Below are positions 7,572 to 16,935 of a stretch of 64,000 nucleotides of DNA, piece by piece. The DNA is taken from contig VWVY01000009.1 in NCBI GenBank assembly GCA_009846685.1, positions 1-64,000 on the forward strand, written 5' to 3'. The position numbers and the translations under genes are program-made. The notes beneath the pieces were generated by a model. It saw only the letters and a program-made list of their open reading frames with translations, searched no databases and was not told the origin of the DNA. Origin of the DNA: Rhizobiales bacterium SYSU XM002 (lineage in GTDB: Bacteria; Pseudomonadota; Alphaproteobacteria; Rhizobiales; Beijerinckiaceae). The first letter of the stretch is position 1. Each line of letters starts with the position of its first letter.

Positions 7572-8624
7572 TCACGCCGCCAGCCACTCTGGCCATTGCC
7601 TCCGGAGGTTGGCCACGAGCACGTCCCTGCCGAGGAGACGTAAGTCAGCGTTGAAGTCCTTCAGCACGGGCCGGAGGAGCGACACCCCGATCCCGCTCTC
7701 CACTGCACGGCTCGCGAGTTTCCGGGCTGCACGGAGGCCCGCCGGGTCATTGTCTCGGGCTATGAGCAAATATCTCACCCATCCCGGCAGGATGAACCCG
7801 GCGAGGTGCGAGGCCGAAAGGGCCGCGACCATTCCGGCCGAAGGCAAAATGGCGGCGAGCGAGAGAACGGTTTCGACACCCTCACCTATAAGGAGCGTCC
7901 TTGTCGGGCATGCTGGATCATCATGGCGAAGCCAGACACCATGGCCATGGATATGCCCCAGAGAGCGCCTGGGATCGTCAAGGACGGCCTTCCGGCCATT
8001 GGAGGCCAACCAACAGCGCTGGATGCCACTGAGGCCGCCTGAGGCGTCTATGACGGCTGCGAGCAGGGCAGGGTGGAAGGTAATCTCGTTAGTCTCGTGG
8101 TCGCGATATTCCAGCCTAGGGTGGAAGCGGAGATCTGCGGGGTAGGGCGGCTCGAGCTTGCGGGAGCGGAGATAGGTCTCAACCAACGTACCGGACAGCG
8201 ACCTGCCATCGGCCCAGATGCGTCTTGCGATCGCCGAGGTGTCCGTTCTCGCGACGAACTGAGTCCCACTGGCGTAGCCATCTTTGGCGGCCACGGCTGG
8301 ATTCCCAAGGAAGCGCCGCGCCTCGGCCAGTGTTTCGGCAAGACTGCGATGTCCCTCCCTTGCAGAAAGGAGATCCAGAAGATCACCGTGTTCGCCAGTC
8401 GCGGCGTCCTGCCATTTGCCCCGTGCGCCTTGGCCATGCGCCGGTCCGGTGAGCCTGACAAAGAGTGAACTGCCCTTCGTGTTTCCGGTATCGCCAACGA
8501 TCCAGTATCCCCCAGACCTGTGCCCATTCGAGAGGTAGGTTCGGCAGAAGGCCTCCACGCGTTCCGCCAATTGCATCGCGAGGTCGCGCGCCGGAGACCC
8601 GGCGCTGAAATGTTGTCGTGACAT
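7572..8624 (-). CDS. Toprim-domain protein (plasmid primase-like)
   Basis: 350 residues from MSRQHFSAGSP. The N-terminal half (RVEAFCRTYLSNGHRSGGYWIVGD) resembles the zinc-lacking primase/DUF7146-type region of plasmid-encoded proteins. The C-terminal half is a Toprim domain: LLIGEGVETVLS supplies the conserved Glu and ARDNDPAGLRAARKL the DxD motif that binds metal. Such proteins are thought to act in plasmid DNA replication or transfer. It ends 10 bp upstream of the helicase stop on the same strand and is probably co-transcribed with it. A longer frame to 8735 overlaps the helicase coding sequence and was not used. Confidence 0.86.
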   Translation of the reverse strand: MSRQHFSAGSPARDLAMQLAERVEAFCRTYLSNGHRSGGYWIVGDTGNTKGSSLFVRLTGPAHGQGARGKWQDAATGEHGDLLDLLSAREGHRSLAETLAEARRFLGNPAVAAKDGYASGTQFVARTDTSAIARRIWADGRSLSGTLVETYLRSRKLEPPYPADLRFHPRLEYRDHETNEITFHPALLAAVIDASGGLSGIQRCWLASNGRKAVLDDPRRSLGHIHGHGVWLRHDDPACPTRTLLIGEGVETVLSLAAILPSAGMVAALSASHLAGFILPGWVRYLLIARDNDPAGLRAARKLASRAVESGIGVSLLRPVLKDFNADLRLLGRDVLVANLRRQWPEWLAA

Positions 8625-8634
8625 CACATCCCCC

Positions 8635-11600
8635 TTAGGCCGCGTTGACACGCGCCGAAGGCACGATGCGGAGCAGGGGGTAAAGGTCGAAAAGGCGGCC
8701 GAGGATTTTGGCGGCATCATCACCAACAGGCACAAAGAGCCGCAGCTTCCAGGCGATGATCTCAGAGTTCAGACCAAGGGATTTCAGGCGCTGGACATCG
8801 AGATCCGAGAACCCCGCGAGCTCGATCCGATGACGTCCCATCACAAGGGAACGCTTGAGTGTCAGCCCGTCCCGCAAAACGAGGCCAGTATTGTCACGGA
8901 TGATCGTGTCCGCAGTCTCCGCTGCCGACAGGGCAGGGGCCTCCGACAGAAGCGTTTCCTTCAATGCTGCTGCGGTCGCGGGCGAGACGAGCCGGCCAAT
9001 CAGGCGCTGGCCGCAATCGGTTTGCAATCGATAGACCCGGGTGTTCTCTTCCGGAAACTGCTTCCAGACCGGAAGAAGCAAACCGACGACCATGTGAAAG
9101 CGTGTCTCGGTGAAGGGTGGGATCTCGCCGATTTCGGTTTCCCAAGCCGAGCGAAAGCTGTTCTCATCCATCTCCCGCCATTGGGATTTCTCAAGCGCCT
9201 CAACGGGTATGACATCTCGAGCATTGGGCCGGATCAGTCTGACGCGAGGCGTCACAGAGCCATCATCCTGCATCAGGCTCGTCGTCGGGATTACGAGCGC
9301 GGCCCGTTCGGATTGCCGGTTAAGCATCAGCCGCGCCTTCGGGTTGCCATCGCGCTGTGCGAAAACCTCCCCGGCCGTTGTAATCTCAGTCCGATCCTTG
9401 CGCAGAAGCGTCATCAGCGACGTCGTGGCGCCACTGGCGTGATGGGTCGCGATGACCTTCTCCTCCTGAACCATGAGGCTCTCGGCCCGCACGGTTTCGA
9501 CGCCGATATCGAATGTTCCGGATTGCATGGCTCCTTCGATCGCTGTCTCCATCAGGCTCTCGAAGACCTCGAAGAGCTGGTTCTGGAGCGCGATCGGCAA
9601 AGCGAGGATGCGATTGAGGAACGTCGTGATGGGCGGAAGCTCTTCCAGCAGGCTACCATCCCGATCTGTGAGATTGAGCCCCGTTGCAGCCTCGAATCGC
9701 GCAAGCGAGCACGCCTCGACCTTGCCGGCATAGATCAGCTGGTAAAGCTGGCGGAGCGCAAGGCGGCCATAGACGGATTCGAGATTGTCCTCGGCCCGGA
9801 ACATGCCCTGGCCGCCGGTCTGGCGCTGTCCCCGCGTGATCGCGCCAAGCGTATCGAGACGCCGGGCAATCGTGGACAGAAACCGCTTCTCACCCTTCAC
9901 ATCACTCGCTACGGGCCGGAAAAGTGGCGGCTGCAACTGGTTGGTCCGATTGGTGCGCCCCAACCCCTGAATCGCGTTGTCGGCCTTCCAGCCGGGCTCG
10001 AGGAGGTAATGGACGCGCAGGCGCTGGTTCTTCGCCGAACGCTCGGCGTGGTAGCTCCGGCCAGTGCCACCGGCATCAGAGAACACGAGGATCCGCTTCT
10101 GATCCCCCTGAAACGCACGGGTCTCACCGAGATTGGCCGATGCAGCGCGTGTTTCGACGCAAAGGCGCTGTGAACCATCCGGGTTGGCCTTGGCGACGAT
10201 CCGCCGCGAGCGCCCGGTCACCTCCGCGACCATATCCGTCCCGAAGCGCTGGATGATCTGATCAAGCGCACCCTGAACGGCAGGGAGAGACGCGAGGTGC
10301 TCGATCAACCTGTCCCGGCGATCGATCGCCTCGCGCGATTGGATGGGGTTGCCATCCTCATCGAGGGCAGGGCGGGACTGAAGGTTCCCATCCTCGTCGG
10401 AATAGACCTCGAAGAGTTGCGTCGGGAAGGAATGCGCAAGGTAATCGAGGACATATTCCCGAGGCGTGATATCGACCGAAAGATCGTTCCATTCCGCTGT
10501 CGGGATCTCGGCAAGGCGCCGTTCGAGCAGGGCCTCGTTGGTCGAGACGATCTGGACGACCGAGGCGTGCCCTGCCTCCAAATCCGCCATGATCGCCTGG
10601 ATCAGACTCGGCGCCTTCATCGCGGTGATGAGATGGGCAAAGAAACGCTGCTTGTTCGATTCGAACGCCGAGCGCGCAGCGGACTTCGCGTTCTTGTTGT
10701 AGGATTTGCCGCCTTCGCCGGTGATATTCGCGGCCTCAAGCGCGGCATTGAGGTTGTTATGGATGATCTCGAAGGCCGAGGCATAGGCATCATAGATGCG
10801 GATCTGCTCTGATGAGAGCGGATGCTCCAACATCTCGACCTCGACACCGGCATAGGAGAGGGCGCGGGCGGTGTAGAGCCCGAGGGCTTTCAGATCGCGC
10901 GCCAGCACTTCCATGGCCGCGATCCCACCGGCCTCCATCGCCTCGACAAAGGCCTCGCGGGTGGCAAACGGCATATCCGTGGAGCCCCAGAGCCCAAGGC
11001 GAGAGGCATAGGCGAGGTTCGAAACCGTCGTCGCACCCGTCGCCGAAACATAGAGCACGCGGGCCTGCGGCAGGGCGTTCTGGAGACGAACGCCGGCGCG
11101 GCCCTGCTGCGATGCCGCCTTGTCGCCTCGTTCGCCTTTCTCAGCCGCGGCATTGGCCATCGCATGCGCTTCATCGAAGACGATGACGCCATCGAAACCA
11201 GAGCCCAGCCAATCGATGATCTGCTTCAGGCGAGACGCCTTGATCGTGCCATCCGGGCCCTGGCGTTCGTCCGAGCGCAACGTGGCATAGGTGGTGAACA
11301 GGATCCCCTCGGGAAGAGTGATCGGTGTGCCCTGCTTGAACCGGGATAGTGGGACGATCTGCAGCTTCTCCTGTGCGAGGGCTGACCAATCGCGTTGGGC
11401 GTCCTCGAGAAGCTTGTCGGATTTCGAGATCCAGAGGGCCTTTCGCCGGCCCTTTATCCAATTGTCGAGAACAATGCCCGCCACCTGGCGTCCTTTGCCG
11501 GCCCCTGTCCCGTCGCCGAGATAGAACCCGCGCCGGAACTGGAAAGCCGCCGCATCACCTTCTGCAGCGGCTTCCAGCGCATCGAAGGTCTCGTTGACGC

Positions 11601-13281
11601 GCCAGAAGCCTCCAAGGTGCTGGCCATGCGCCTCGCCGGCAAAGATCACCGTCTCGAGCTGGGCATCCGAGAGCATCCCGTCGGAAATGACTGCTTCAGG
11701 CAGATACGGTCGGTAGGAGGGTTGAGGTAACGCCACTGACGCCATGGCAGCGGATTGCACCAGCACGGTCGGATGCGGCTTGGCGCCGTTGATCACAATC
11801 GATTGGACGGAGTAGGGCTCGTAAAGCCCTGTTGCTATCTCCGCCCCGGGCGAAGCCACCTCGTCGCGAGGGACATAGGCAAGTTCGGCGATCCCGGACG
11901 CAATAGCGGCGGTCTGCGGCCCCAAATCGCCCGATGACGATGATAGTGCAACCGCGGCCGAACGGGCCGCTTCAGCCGTGGGGATTGTGATACCAGCGCT
12001 TTCTACTTCAGTACTGTCTAATGGTTCTCGTGCTGATACCGCCAACAACCCCGGCACTGGAGGGGAACCACCTCCCGCCTCCTCTCTCGACGTCACCCGC
12101 TTCGCCGCTGGATCTTCGAGCGCCGACCGCCGGCTCCGGCCGAACCCGGAGAGGCGAGAGATGGAAGGTGTTGACGGCACCGCAATAGGCGAAGCGACAA
12201 CAGGGGCGCGAAGGGGGATTACCGGCGATTGAACCCGCGCGGGCACGTGCTCTTCCACGAGAGCGAGCAGGTCGCGAAGATTGGCGACCGGCGGCAGCGG
12301 CACCGGAAACTGCCCCGGATCCGCCGCGGGAACCTTGTCGATCACCGTCAACCGGCTCTCGACATCCGTGCCATGCCGCCGGAAGAACCCGCGCCGGAGG
12401 GCGAAAGTCGCCTGAACGGTAGAGGTTTGCTGCAGTTTTTCGAAAGCGCCGCGCCAGGTTCGACCGTAGGGAGAAAAACACTCGCCTGTGATCGCGACAA
12501 GACGACCATTGGGTTCCAGGCGCGCAAGGGCTGAGCGGATATGCTCGAACGTCGCCGACGCGTGCCTTCCGGCGATCAGCGGCGATGCCGAGAAGGGCGG
12601 GTTCATGAGAACCACGCTGGGACGCAGGGCGGGATCGAGCCGATCGTGGATCTGCACGCCATCGAGCCGACCGACCGGAACCTTCGGAAACAAGCCCTTC
12701 AGCAGAGCATGCCGATCCTCGGCCCATTCGTTGAGCAGAAGCTTCGCGCCTGAGATTTCTGCCTGAACCGCAAGCATCCCCGTTCCGGCCGAAGGCTCGA
12801 GCACCACGTCATCCGGAGAAAGCTTGGCAGCCAGCGCCGCAATGAACGCCAGCTCAACCGGCGTCGAAAACTGCTGGAGCGCCTGCGAGGCTTCCGAGCG
12901 GCGGGTTTCCGTCGGAAGGAGGGTAGCAAGACGCTCGAGGATGGAAAGGACCGAGTCAGAGGACCACCCATCTCCAAGAATCGACCTGCCGAACTGCCGG
13001 AGGAACAGGACCTGCGCCGACTCGACCGCCTCGTAGGCATCTTTCCAGGACCAGAGCCCTTCGGCATCGGATCCGCCGAAGGTTTCCTCCATCGCGCGAC
13101 GCATCACGCCGGCATCGATCTTGCCGCCCGTTGCCAAGGTGCTGAGCAAGGTGCGCGCGGCCGCCAACAGGGCCGCACCGCGATCGGAAAGGGGAAGGGC
13201 AGGAAAGGGAAGGGCAAGAGTGGCAAGGGAAGCAACGCCAAGGGGTGGCGCAGCATGCAGCACGGCAGCAGAAGGGGTCAT
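8635..13281 (-). CDS. strawberry-notch-type methyltransferase/helicase fusion
   Basis: 1548 residues. Residues 140-300 form an N6-adenine methyltransferase-like domain with LEPSAGTGML (about 161-170, SAM loop) and NPPF (227-230, catalytic). A Pro/Ser-rich linker follows (about 340-500). The second half is a superfamily 2 helicase of the strawberry-notch type, with GDGTGAGKGRQVAG as Walker A (about 590-605), VIVFDEAHAMAN as motif II (about 700) and a C-terminal helicase domain with FSDAGGTGRSYHA and the GLGRTNR motif. This very large protein is a hallmark of rhizobial plasmid backbones, always near Toprim and DUF2493 genes; its role is unproven, with anti-restriction or DNA maintenance proposed. 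Intact, no frameshift seen. Confidence 0.92.
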   Translation of the reverse strand: MTPSAAVLHAAPPLGVASLATLALPFPALPLSDRGAALLAAARTLLSTLATGGKIDAGVMRRAMEETFGGSDAEGLWSWKDAYEAVESAQVLFLRQFGRSILGDGWSSDSVLSILERLATLLPTETRRSEASQALQQFSTPVELAFIAALAAKLSPDDVVLEPSAGTGMLAVQAEISGAKLLLNEWAEDRHALLKGLFPKVPVGRLDGVQIHDRLDPALRPSVVLMNPPFSASPLIAGRHASATFEHIRSALARLEPNGRLVAITGECFSPYGRTWRGAFEKLQQTSTVQATFALRRGFFRRHGTDVESRLTVIDKVPAADPGQFPVPLPPVANLRDLLALVEEHVPARVQSPVIPLRAPVVASPIAVPSTPSISRLSGFGRSRRSALEDPAAKRVTSREEAGGGSPPVPGLLAVSAREPLDSTEVESAGITIPTAEAARSAAVALSSSSGDLGPQTAAIASGIAELAYVPRDEVASPGAEIATGLYEPYSVQSIVINGAKPHPTVLVQSAAMASVALPQPSYRPYLPEAVISDGMLSDAQLETVIFAGEAHGQHLGGFWRVNETFDALEAAAEGDAAAFQFRRGFYLGDGTGAGKGRQVAGIVLDNWIKGRRKALWISKSDKLLEDAQRDWSALAQEKLQIVPLSRFKQGTPITLPEGILFTTYATLRSDERQGPDGTIKASRLKQIIDWLGSGFDGVIVFDEAHAMANAAAEKGERGDKAASQQGRAGVRLQNALPQARVLYVSATGATTVSNLAYASRLGLWGSTDMPFATREAFVEAMEAGGIAAMEVLARDLKALGLYTARALSYAGVEVEMLEHPLSSEQIRIYDAYASAFEIIHNNLNAALEAANITGEGGKSYNKNAKSAARSAFESNKQRFFAHLITAMKAPSLIQAIMADLEAGHASVVQIVSTNEALLERRLAEIPTAEWNDLSVDITPREYVLDYLAHSFPTQLFEVYSDEDGNLQSRPALDEDGNPIQSREAIDRRDRLIEHLASLPAVQGALDQIIQRFGTDMVAEVTGRSRRIVAKANPDGSQRLCVETRAASANLGETRAFQGDQKRILVFSDAGGTGRSYHAERSAKNQRLRVHYLLEPGWKADNAIQGLGRTNRTNQLQPPLFRPVASDVKGEKRFLSTIARRLDTLGAITRGQRQTGGQGMFRAEDNLESVYGRLALRQLYQLIYAGKVEACSLARFEAATGLNLTDRDGSLLEELPPITTFLNRILALPIALQNQLFEVFESLMETAIEGAMQSGTFDIGVETVRAESLMVQEEKVIATHHASGATTSLMTLLRKDRTEITTAGEVFAQRDGNPKARLMLNRQSERAALVIPTTSLMQDDGSVTPRVRLIRPNARDVIPVEALEKSQWREMDENSFRSAWETEIGEIPPFTETRFHMVVGLLLPVWKQFPEENTRVYRLQTDCGQRLIGRLVSPATAAALKETLLSEAPALSAAETADTIIRDNTGLVLRDGLTLKRSLVMGRHRIELAGFSDLDVQRLKSLGLNSEIIAWKLRLFVPVGDDAAKILGRLFDLYPLLRIVPSARVNAA

Positions 13282-13415
13282 CGCAAGTCTCCGGATTGGC
13301 AGGAACCAGCCCGGAAAACTCTCTCTTCACCTCCCGGGCTTCATGCGCCCGAAACCACCCCAACCTCTCACGGCATCATACCGTCCCGATCCTCCCGGAA
13401 TGCGCAGAGCCGTCG

Positions 13416-14135
13416 CTAATACACGACAATCGGATCGAGATGGCGATCGGTTTCAAGGCGCATCGCTGAACGCCACAACGGCGTCTTGACATACGTCTGA
13501 TCAGCGCCGCGATACCCGTCCCCGATACGTTCCAGGAGACCAAGCCAGCACAGTGGTCGCAGCACCTGCCCCCAGAAACTGCTCATGATCTCGTCGTAGC
13601 CGGATGACCGGTCCGGTTCACCGAAGAGCGCGCAACGCAGTGCGAGACCTGTCGCGCCGGCGTCAACCTCGACATTGATGACATTGAGGTAGATGTCCCA
13701 ATGCCGCATCTGCATCTCATCGCCAAACCGGGAATACCGTCCGTGGTCGACCTCCAGAAGGTAGAACGGTGCCAACCTCGCGAAGAGCTGTCCGGGACGC
13801 CCGGCCAAGCCTTTACCCTCAGCCGTCAGACGGAACGTCCCCTTGAAATGGCGGGCGAGCTTCATGGCCAGCATGACATCGTGAAGCTCCACCAACGGAT
13901 AGAAGTCGAGTTCGTTGAGAACCTTGTTCACCGCGTAGAGATCGGCTGGTCGATAGTCCGGCCAATCGAAGGCTTCAGCCGCCCACTCGACGAAATGCCG
14001 CTTCAAGCCACCGGATTTGGTGAGGCCGATCGGGCCGTTTTCTGCGACATGGGCTAGCGTCTTTTCGATGCTCCGGATCATCGGCGAATGAACAAGCGTC
14101 GGCTCCGTGTCGGCGAGTTCCCGGAAATATCTCAT
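13416..14135 (-). CDS. conserved plasmid hypothetical protein
   Basis: 239 residues, not recognised as a named family. The sequence is well mixed and globular: an N-terminal helical part (MRYFRELADTEPTLVHSPMI), a GLTKSGGLKRHFVEWA segment resembling the start of a winged-helix unit, and a C-terminal stretch (FWGQVLRPLCWLGLLERIG) suited to a second winged helix. No signal peptide or membrane segment. It follows the same strand as the helicase gene (134-bp gap) and is the last backbone gene before the dab cassette. A DNA-binding role is only a guess. Confidence 0.6.
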   Translation of the reverse strand: MRYFRELADTEPTLVHSPMIRSIEKTLAHVAENGPIGLTKSGGLKRHFVEWAAEAFDWPDYRPADLYAVNKVLNELDFYPLVELHDVMLAMKLARHFKGTFRLTAEGKGLAGRPGQLFARLAPFYLLEVDHGRYSRFGDEMQMRHWDIYLNVINVEVDAGATGLALRCALFGEPDRSSGYDEIMSSFWGQVLRPLCWLGLLERIGDGYRGADQTYVKTPLWRSAMRLETDRHLDPIVVY

Positions 14136-14365
14136 CGCTGATTTCGAGCACGAGCTAGGCTATGCGGCAAGCCTCGCGACATGAGGTTCATGAGCAGTGG
14201 TGACGCCGGGTCGACCGTCTTCTTGGGGGCCGAAAGCGGAATGGTAGAAATTTGACAGACATAGCTTGGAGCAGACGGGCAGTTTTTGTCAATGCATCAC
14301 GAGGTGGCTGTCGTAGAGGCGCCGACATTATATGATCTTCGCACGGTAATATTATCTGGCTCTGA

Positions 14366-15238
14366 TCAAGACTTTAGGACAACGTCGATCAATGGATTTG
14401 GAAATCGGCGCGCCAACGTGACGGCACAGAACGTTTCGACGATGCCCTCAAACCGAGTTAATTCCACCAGTGTCCCCAGTTCGAGTTCATCACGAACGAC
14501 AATGGGAGGAATGATCGCCAAGCCGGCGTTGGCCCTCGCGAGAAGGCGGATCATAGCCATATCGTCCACCTCGGCAGCGATGGTTGGCGTTACGGCTAAG
14601 CGGGCGACAAGCGCGTCGAACGCCGCTCGCAAGGCGGTTTCCGGTGTCGGCAGGATCAGAGGTTCCGTCGCCAGCAAGTCTCGCAGTTGACGCCCGTGGC
14701 GACCGACACGATCCGGTGTGCCAATCAGGCCGATCGGCTGTTCGTCAAGCCGATGTACCAGCCACGAACTTGCGGCGTCGCGTGCCGGCGGAAGGTTGGT
14801 TAGCACCACATCCAGTGCAAGGCTCTCCAGACCACGCAACAAATGCGCCTGACTGCCCGACCGGAGCACGACTTCCACATCGCTCCGGCCGATCAGCGGG
14901 GCGAGAAACTGCATCTGAAAATTTCGGGACAAGGTGGCGAGGGCGCCGACACGAAGGGCACGGCGGGCACGGCCGGTTTCCTGCAATGTCGCAGTCAGAT
15001 CATCTGCGGTGCGGAAAATGGCCTCAGCATGATCCAGTGCAATGCGCCCCGCCTCTGTCAGCACAAGGCCACGGCCGCGACGCTCGAAAAGATCGTGACC
15101 TAGCGAGGCTTCAAGCGCCTTCAGCTGGGTGGAAAGCGCAGATTGCGACAGGTTGAGCCGGCGGGCCGCGCCCGTCAGCGTGCCATCACCGGCGACGGCG
15201 CGAAACAGGCGGAGGTGATGCAGGTTCAGTTGAGCCAT
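14366..15238 (-). CDS. LysR-family regulator, divergent from dabBA
   Basis: 290 residues from MAQLNLHHLRLFRAV. The N-terminal helix-turn-helix (residues 5-65; TGAARRLNLSQSALSTQLKALE) is classic LysR, and the segment LFERRGRGLVLTEAG is closer by eye to NhaR-type than to CbbR-type regulators. The effector domain follows (residues 90-290). It is transcribed away from dabB with a 112-bp AT-rich gap, the usual layout for a LysR regulator and its target. It probably controls the inorganic-carbon uptake genes; the signal is unknown. The open frame extends to 15604 but runs antisense into dabB, so the later ATG was chosen. Confidence 0.88.
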   Translation of the reverse strand: MAQLNLHHLRLFRAVAGDGTLTGAARRLNLSQSALSTQLKALEASLGHDLFERRGRGLVLTEAGRIALDHAEAIFRTADDLTATLQETGRARRALRVGALATLSRNFQMQFLAPLIGRSDVEVVLRSGSQAHLLRGLESLALDVVLTNLPPARDAASSWLVHRLDEQPIGLIGTPDRVGRHGRQLRDLLATEPLILPTPETALRAAFDALVARLAVTPTIAAEVDDMAMIRLLARANAGLAIIPPIVVRDELELGTLVELTRFEGIVETFCAVTLARRFPNPLIDVVLKS

Positions 15239-15350
15239 TGTTCTATTAAATCGAATTATTTTCTCTATTATATGTAATTTTCTGGAATTTCGGCAAGCGC
15301 TAGAAGCCCAATCACTCTTCAGATGGATTGACGCCGAGAGGAAAGCCGTC
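15239..15350. promoter_or_regulatory. divergent lysR-dabB promoter region
   Basis: 112 bp, markedly AT-rich in its first 50 bp. It holds TTA-N7-TTA (15246-15258), which fits the general LysR/CbbR T-N11-A pattern, and a second AT-rich segment TATTATATGTAATTTTC next to it. These sites would overlap the lysR promoter and lie upstream of dabB. Binding is inferred. Confidence 0.45.
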
Positions 15351-16913
15351 ATGACCAGTCCGCTGCTGTTCTCCGCCTTCCCCGTGACCTTGCTCGCGCC
15401 ACTGGTGCTGCTGGCCATGGCCGGTCTTTGCCTGTCGCGTCCCGGTCGGCGTCCCGGCCGACTTCCTGCCCTGGCGGAAGCCGCGACATTGGCGGCTGCC
15501 GGACTTGGCTTCGCCGGTATGGCCCGACTGTGGGTATCCGGCAAGGCGACCCTGCACATCGGCGGGCTGCCATTGTTCAGGCTCGACACGAACAGCCTGA
15601 CCATGGTGCTCCTCGTGGCTTTCGTCGGCTGGGTCGTGGTGCGCTACGCGCGGCGCTATCTGGACGGCGAGGCGCGGGAAGGCATGTTCCACGCGCTGAC
15701 GTTGGCCGGCATTGCGGTTGTGCTGTTGCTTGTTCAGGCTGCCAACCTCGCCATCCTTGCTGCGGCCTTTGTGGCCATCGGCATCGTGCTGCGGCAATTG
15801 CTGCTCTTCTATCCCGACCGCGCGGAGGCCAGGCGAGCTGCCGCCAAGTTCAGCCGAGTCTGGGGTGCGGGCGATGCCGCGCTAATCATCGCGACAGCCC
15901 TTCTCTGGAACGCCTTCGGCACGCTGGACATCGCGACGATCAACCAGAGGGCCGCCGTCGGCCTCTCGATGGGCGGCCAGATTGCGGTAGCCTTTTTGGT
16001 CTTGTCCGCAGCGTTGAAGACAGCCTCGTTTCCGCTCCACGGTTGGCTGACCGAGGTGATGGAAGCCCCCACGCCGGTCTCTGCACTTCTCCATGCTGGC
16101 ATCATCAATTCCGGCGGCGTTCTCCTGATCACGCTGGCCGGTCTGGTGCAGCAGAGCCCCGGCGCGATGGCTGCGCTGGTGATGGTCGGCGGCCTTACGG
16201 CGCTGTTCGGTGGTGTGGTTATGCTGACGCAGAGCGCGGTCAAGACAGCGCTTGCCTGGTCAACCGTGGCGCAGATGGGCTTCATGCTGCTGCAATGTGG
16301 CCTCGGGCTGTGGCCGCTGGCTCTGCTCCACATCGTTGCGCATTCGCTCTACAAGGCCCAAGCCTTCCTGGGTTCGGGCAGTGCGGTGATGGCCGTGAAT
16401 GCCATCCGCAAGCCGGGGCTCGTTGCCGTGCCGGGGCTTGGTGCGGTGGCCAAGTCCTTCGCGCTGGCGCTGGCGCTCTACGGCGTCGTAGCGCTTGCCT
16501 TCTCGTTTGTCATTGCCCCGAAATCACCACAGGCCGTGGCGCTCGGCACAATGCTGATCTTCGGCGTGTCCTATCTGATCGCGCAGGGGATGGCCGATGC
16601 CGCGCCGGGGGCGCTGACAGTGCGGACCGTCCGGGCCTCGCTGGCTGCCGCCCTCGCCTATTTCGGCTTCCAGGTGGTGGCACAGGCGATCTGGGGCCCG
16701 ACCCTGCCACCCGCCCCGGCACCCGGGCCGCTGGAATGGGCGCTGATTGTCCTCGCTGTGCTGTCCTTCGGTCTCGTCGCGGGTGCCCAGGCGCTGTTCC
16801 CGCTCTGGGCGCACCATCCGGCAACAGCGGGCCTGCGGGTCCACCTTGCCAACGGTCTTTACCTCAATGCCGTCCTCGATCGGATGATCGGCGGCTTCCG
16901 CACCTCGCCCTGA
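15351..16913 (+). CDS. dabB: DabB, NuoL-like proton-conducting subunit of a CO2 uptake complex
   Basis: 520 residues, mostly hydrophobic with about 13-14 predicted membrane segments. The proton-transporter core of NuoL/MrpA-type proteins is visible: ASFPLHGWLTEVMEAPTPVS, then ALLHAGIINSGGVLL, then KTALAWSTVAQMGFMLLQ. DabB is thought to use the proton or cation gradient to drive the carbonic-anhydrase-like DabA partner. The identification as DabB rather than a respiratory subunit rests on the immediately following dabA (22-bp gap) and the absence of any other NADH dehydrogenase gene. A GAGAGGAAA ribosome binding site precedes the ATG. Confidence 0.93.
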   Translation: MTSPLLFSAFPVTLLAPLVLLAMAGLCLSRPGRRPGRLPALAEAATLAAAGLGFAGMARLWVSGKATLHIGGLPLFRLDTNSLTMVLLVAFVGWVVVRYARRYLDGEAREGMFHALTLAGIAVVLLLVQAANLAILAAAFVAIGIVLRQLLLFYPDRAEARRAAAKFSRVWGAGDAALIIATALLWNAFGTLDIATINQRAAVGLSMGGQIAVAFLVLSAALKTASFPLHGWLTEVMEAPTPVSALLHAGIINSGGVLLITLAGLVQQSPGAMAALVMVGGLTALFGGVVMLTQSAVKTALAWSTVAQMGFMLLQCGLGLWPLALLHIVAHSLYKAQAFLGSGSAVMAVNAIRKPGLVAVPGLGAVAKSFALALALYGVVALAFSFVIAPKSPQAVALGTMLIFGVSYLIAQGMADAAPGALTVRTVRASLAAALAYFGFQVVAQAIWGPTLPPAPAPGPLEWALIVLAVLSFGLVAGAQALFPLWAHHPATAGLRVHLANGLYLNAVLDRMIGGFRTSP

Positions 16914-16935
16914 TCCCCACCGGAAGGAGCTTCCC

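Noticed and set aside
8830-10173. 447-codon open frame on the plus strand
   Set aside because: It is antisense to the intact 1548-residue helicase gene, has Arg/Gly/Asp-rich shadow composition and no motifs.
14136-14365. possible IS or tRNA attachment end at the left border of the dab cassette
   Set aside because: 230 bp inspected; no tRNA fold, terminal repeat or matching direct repeat with the right border (19303-19455) was found by eye.
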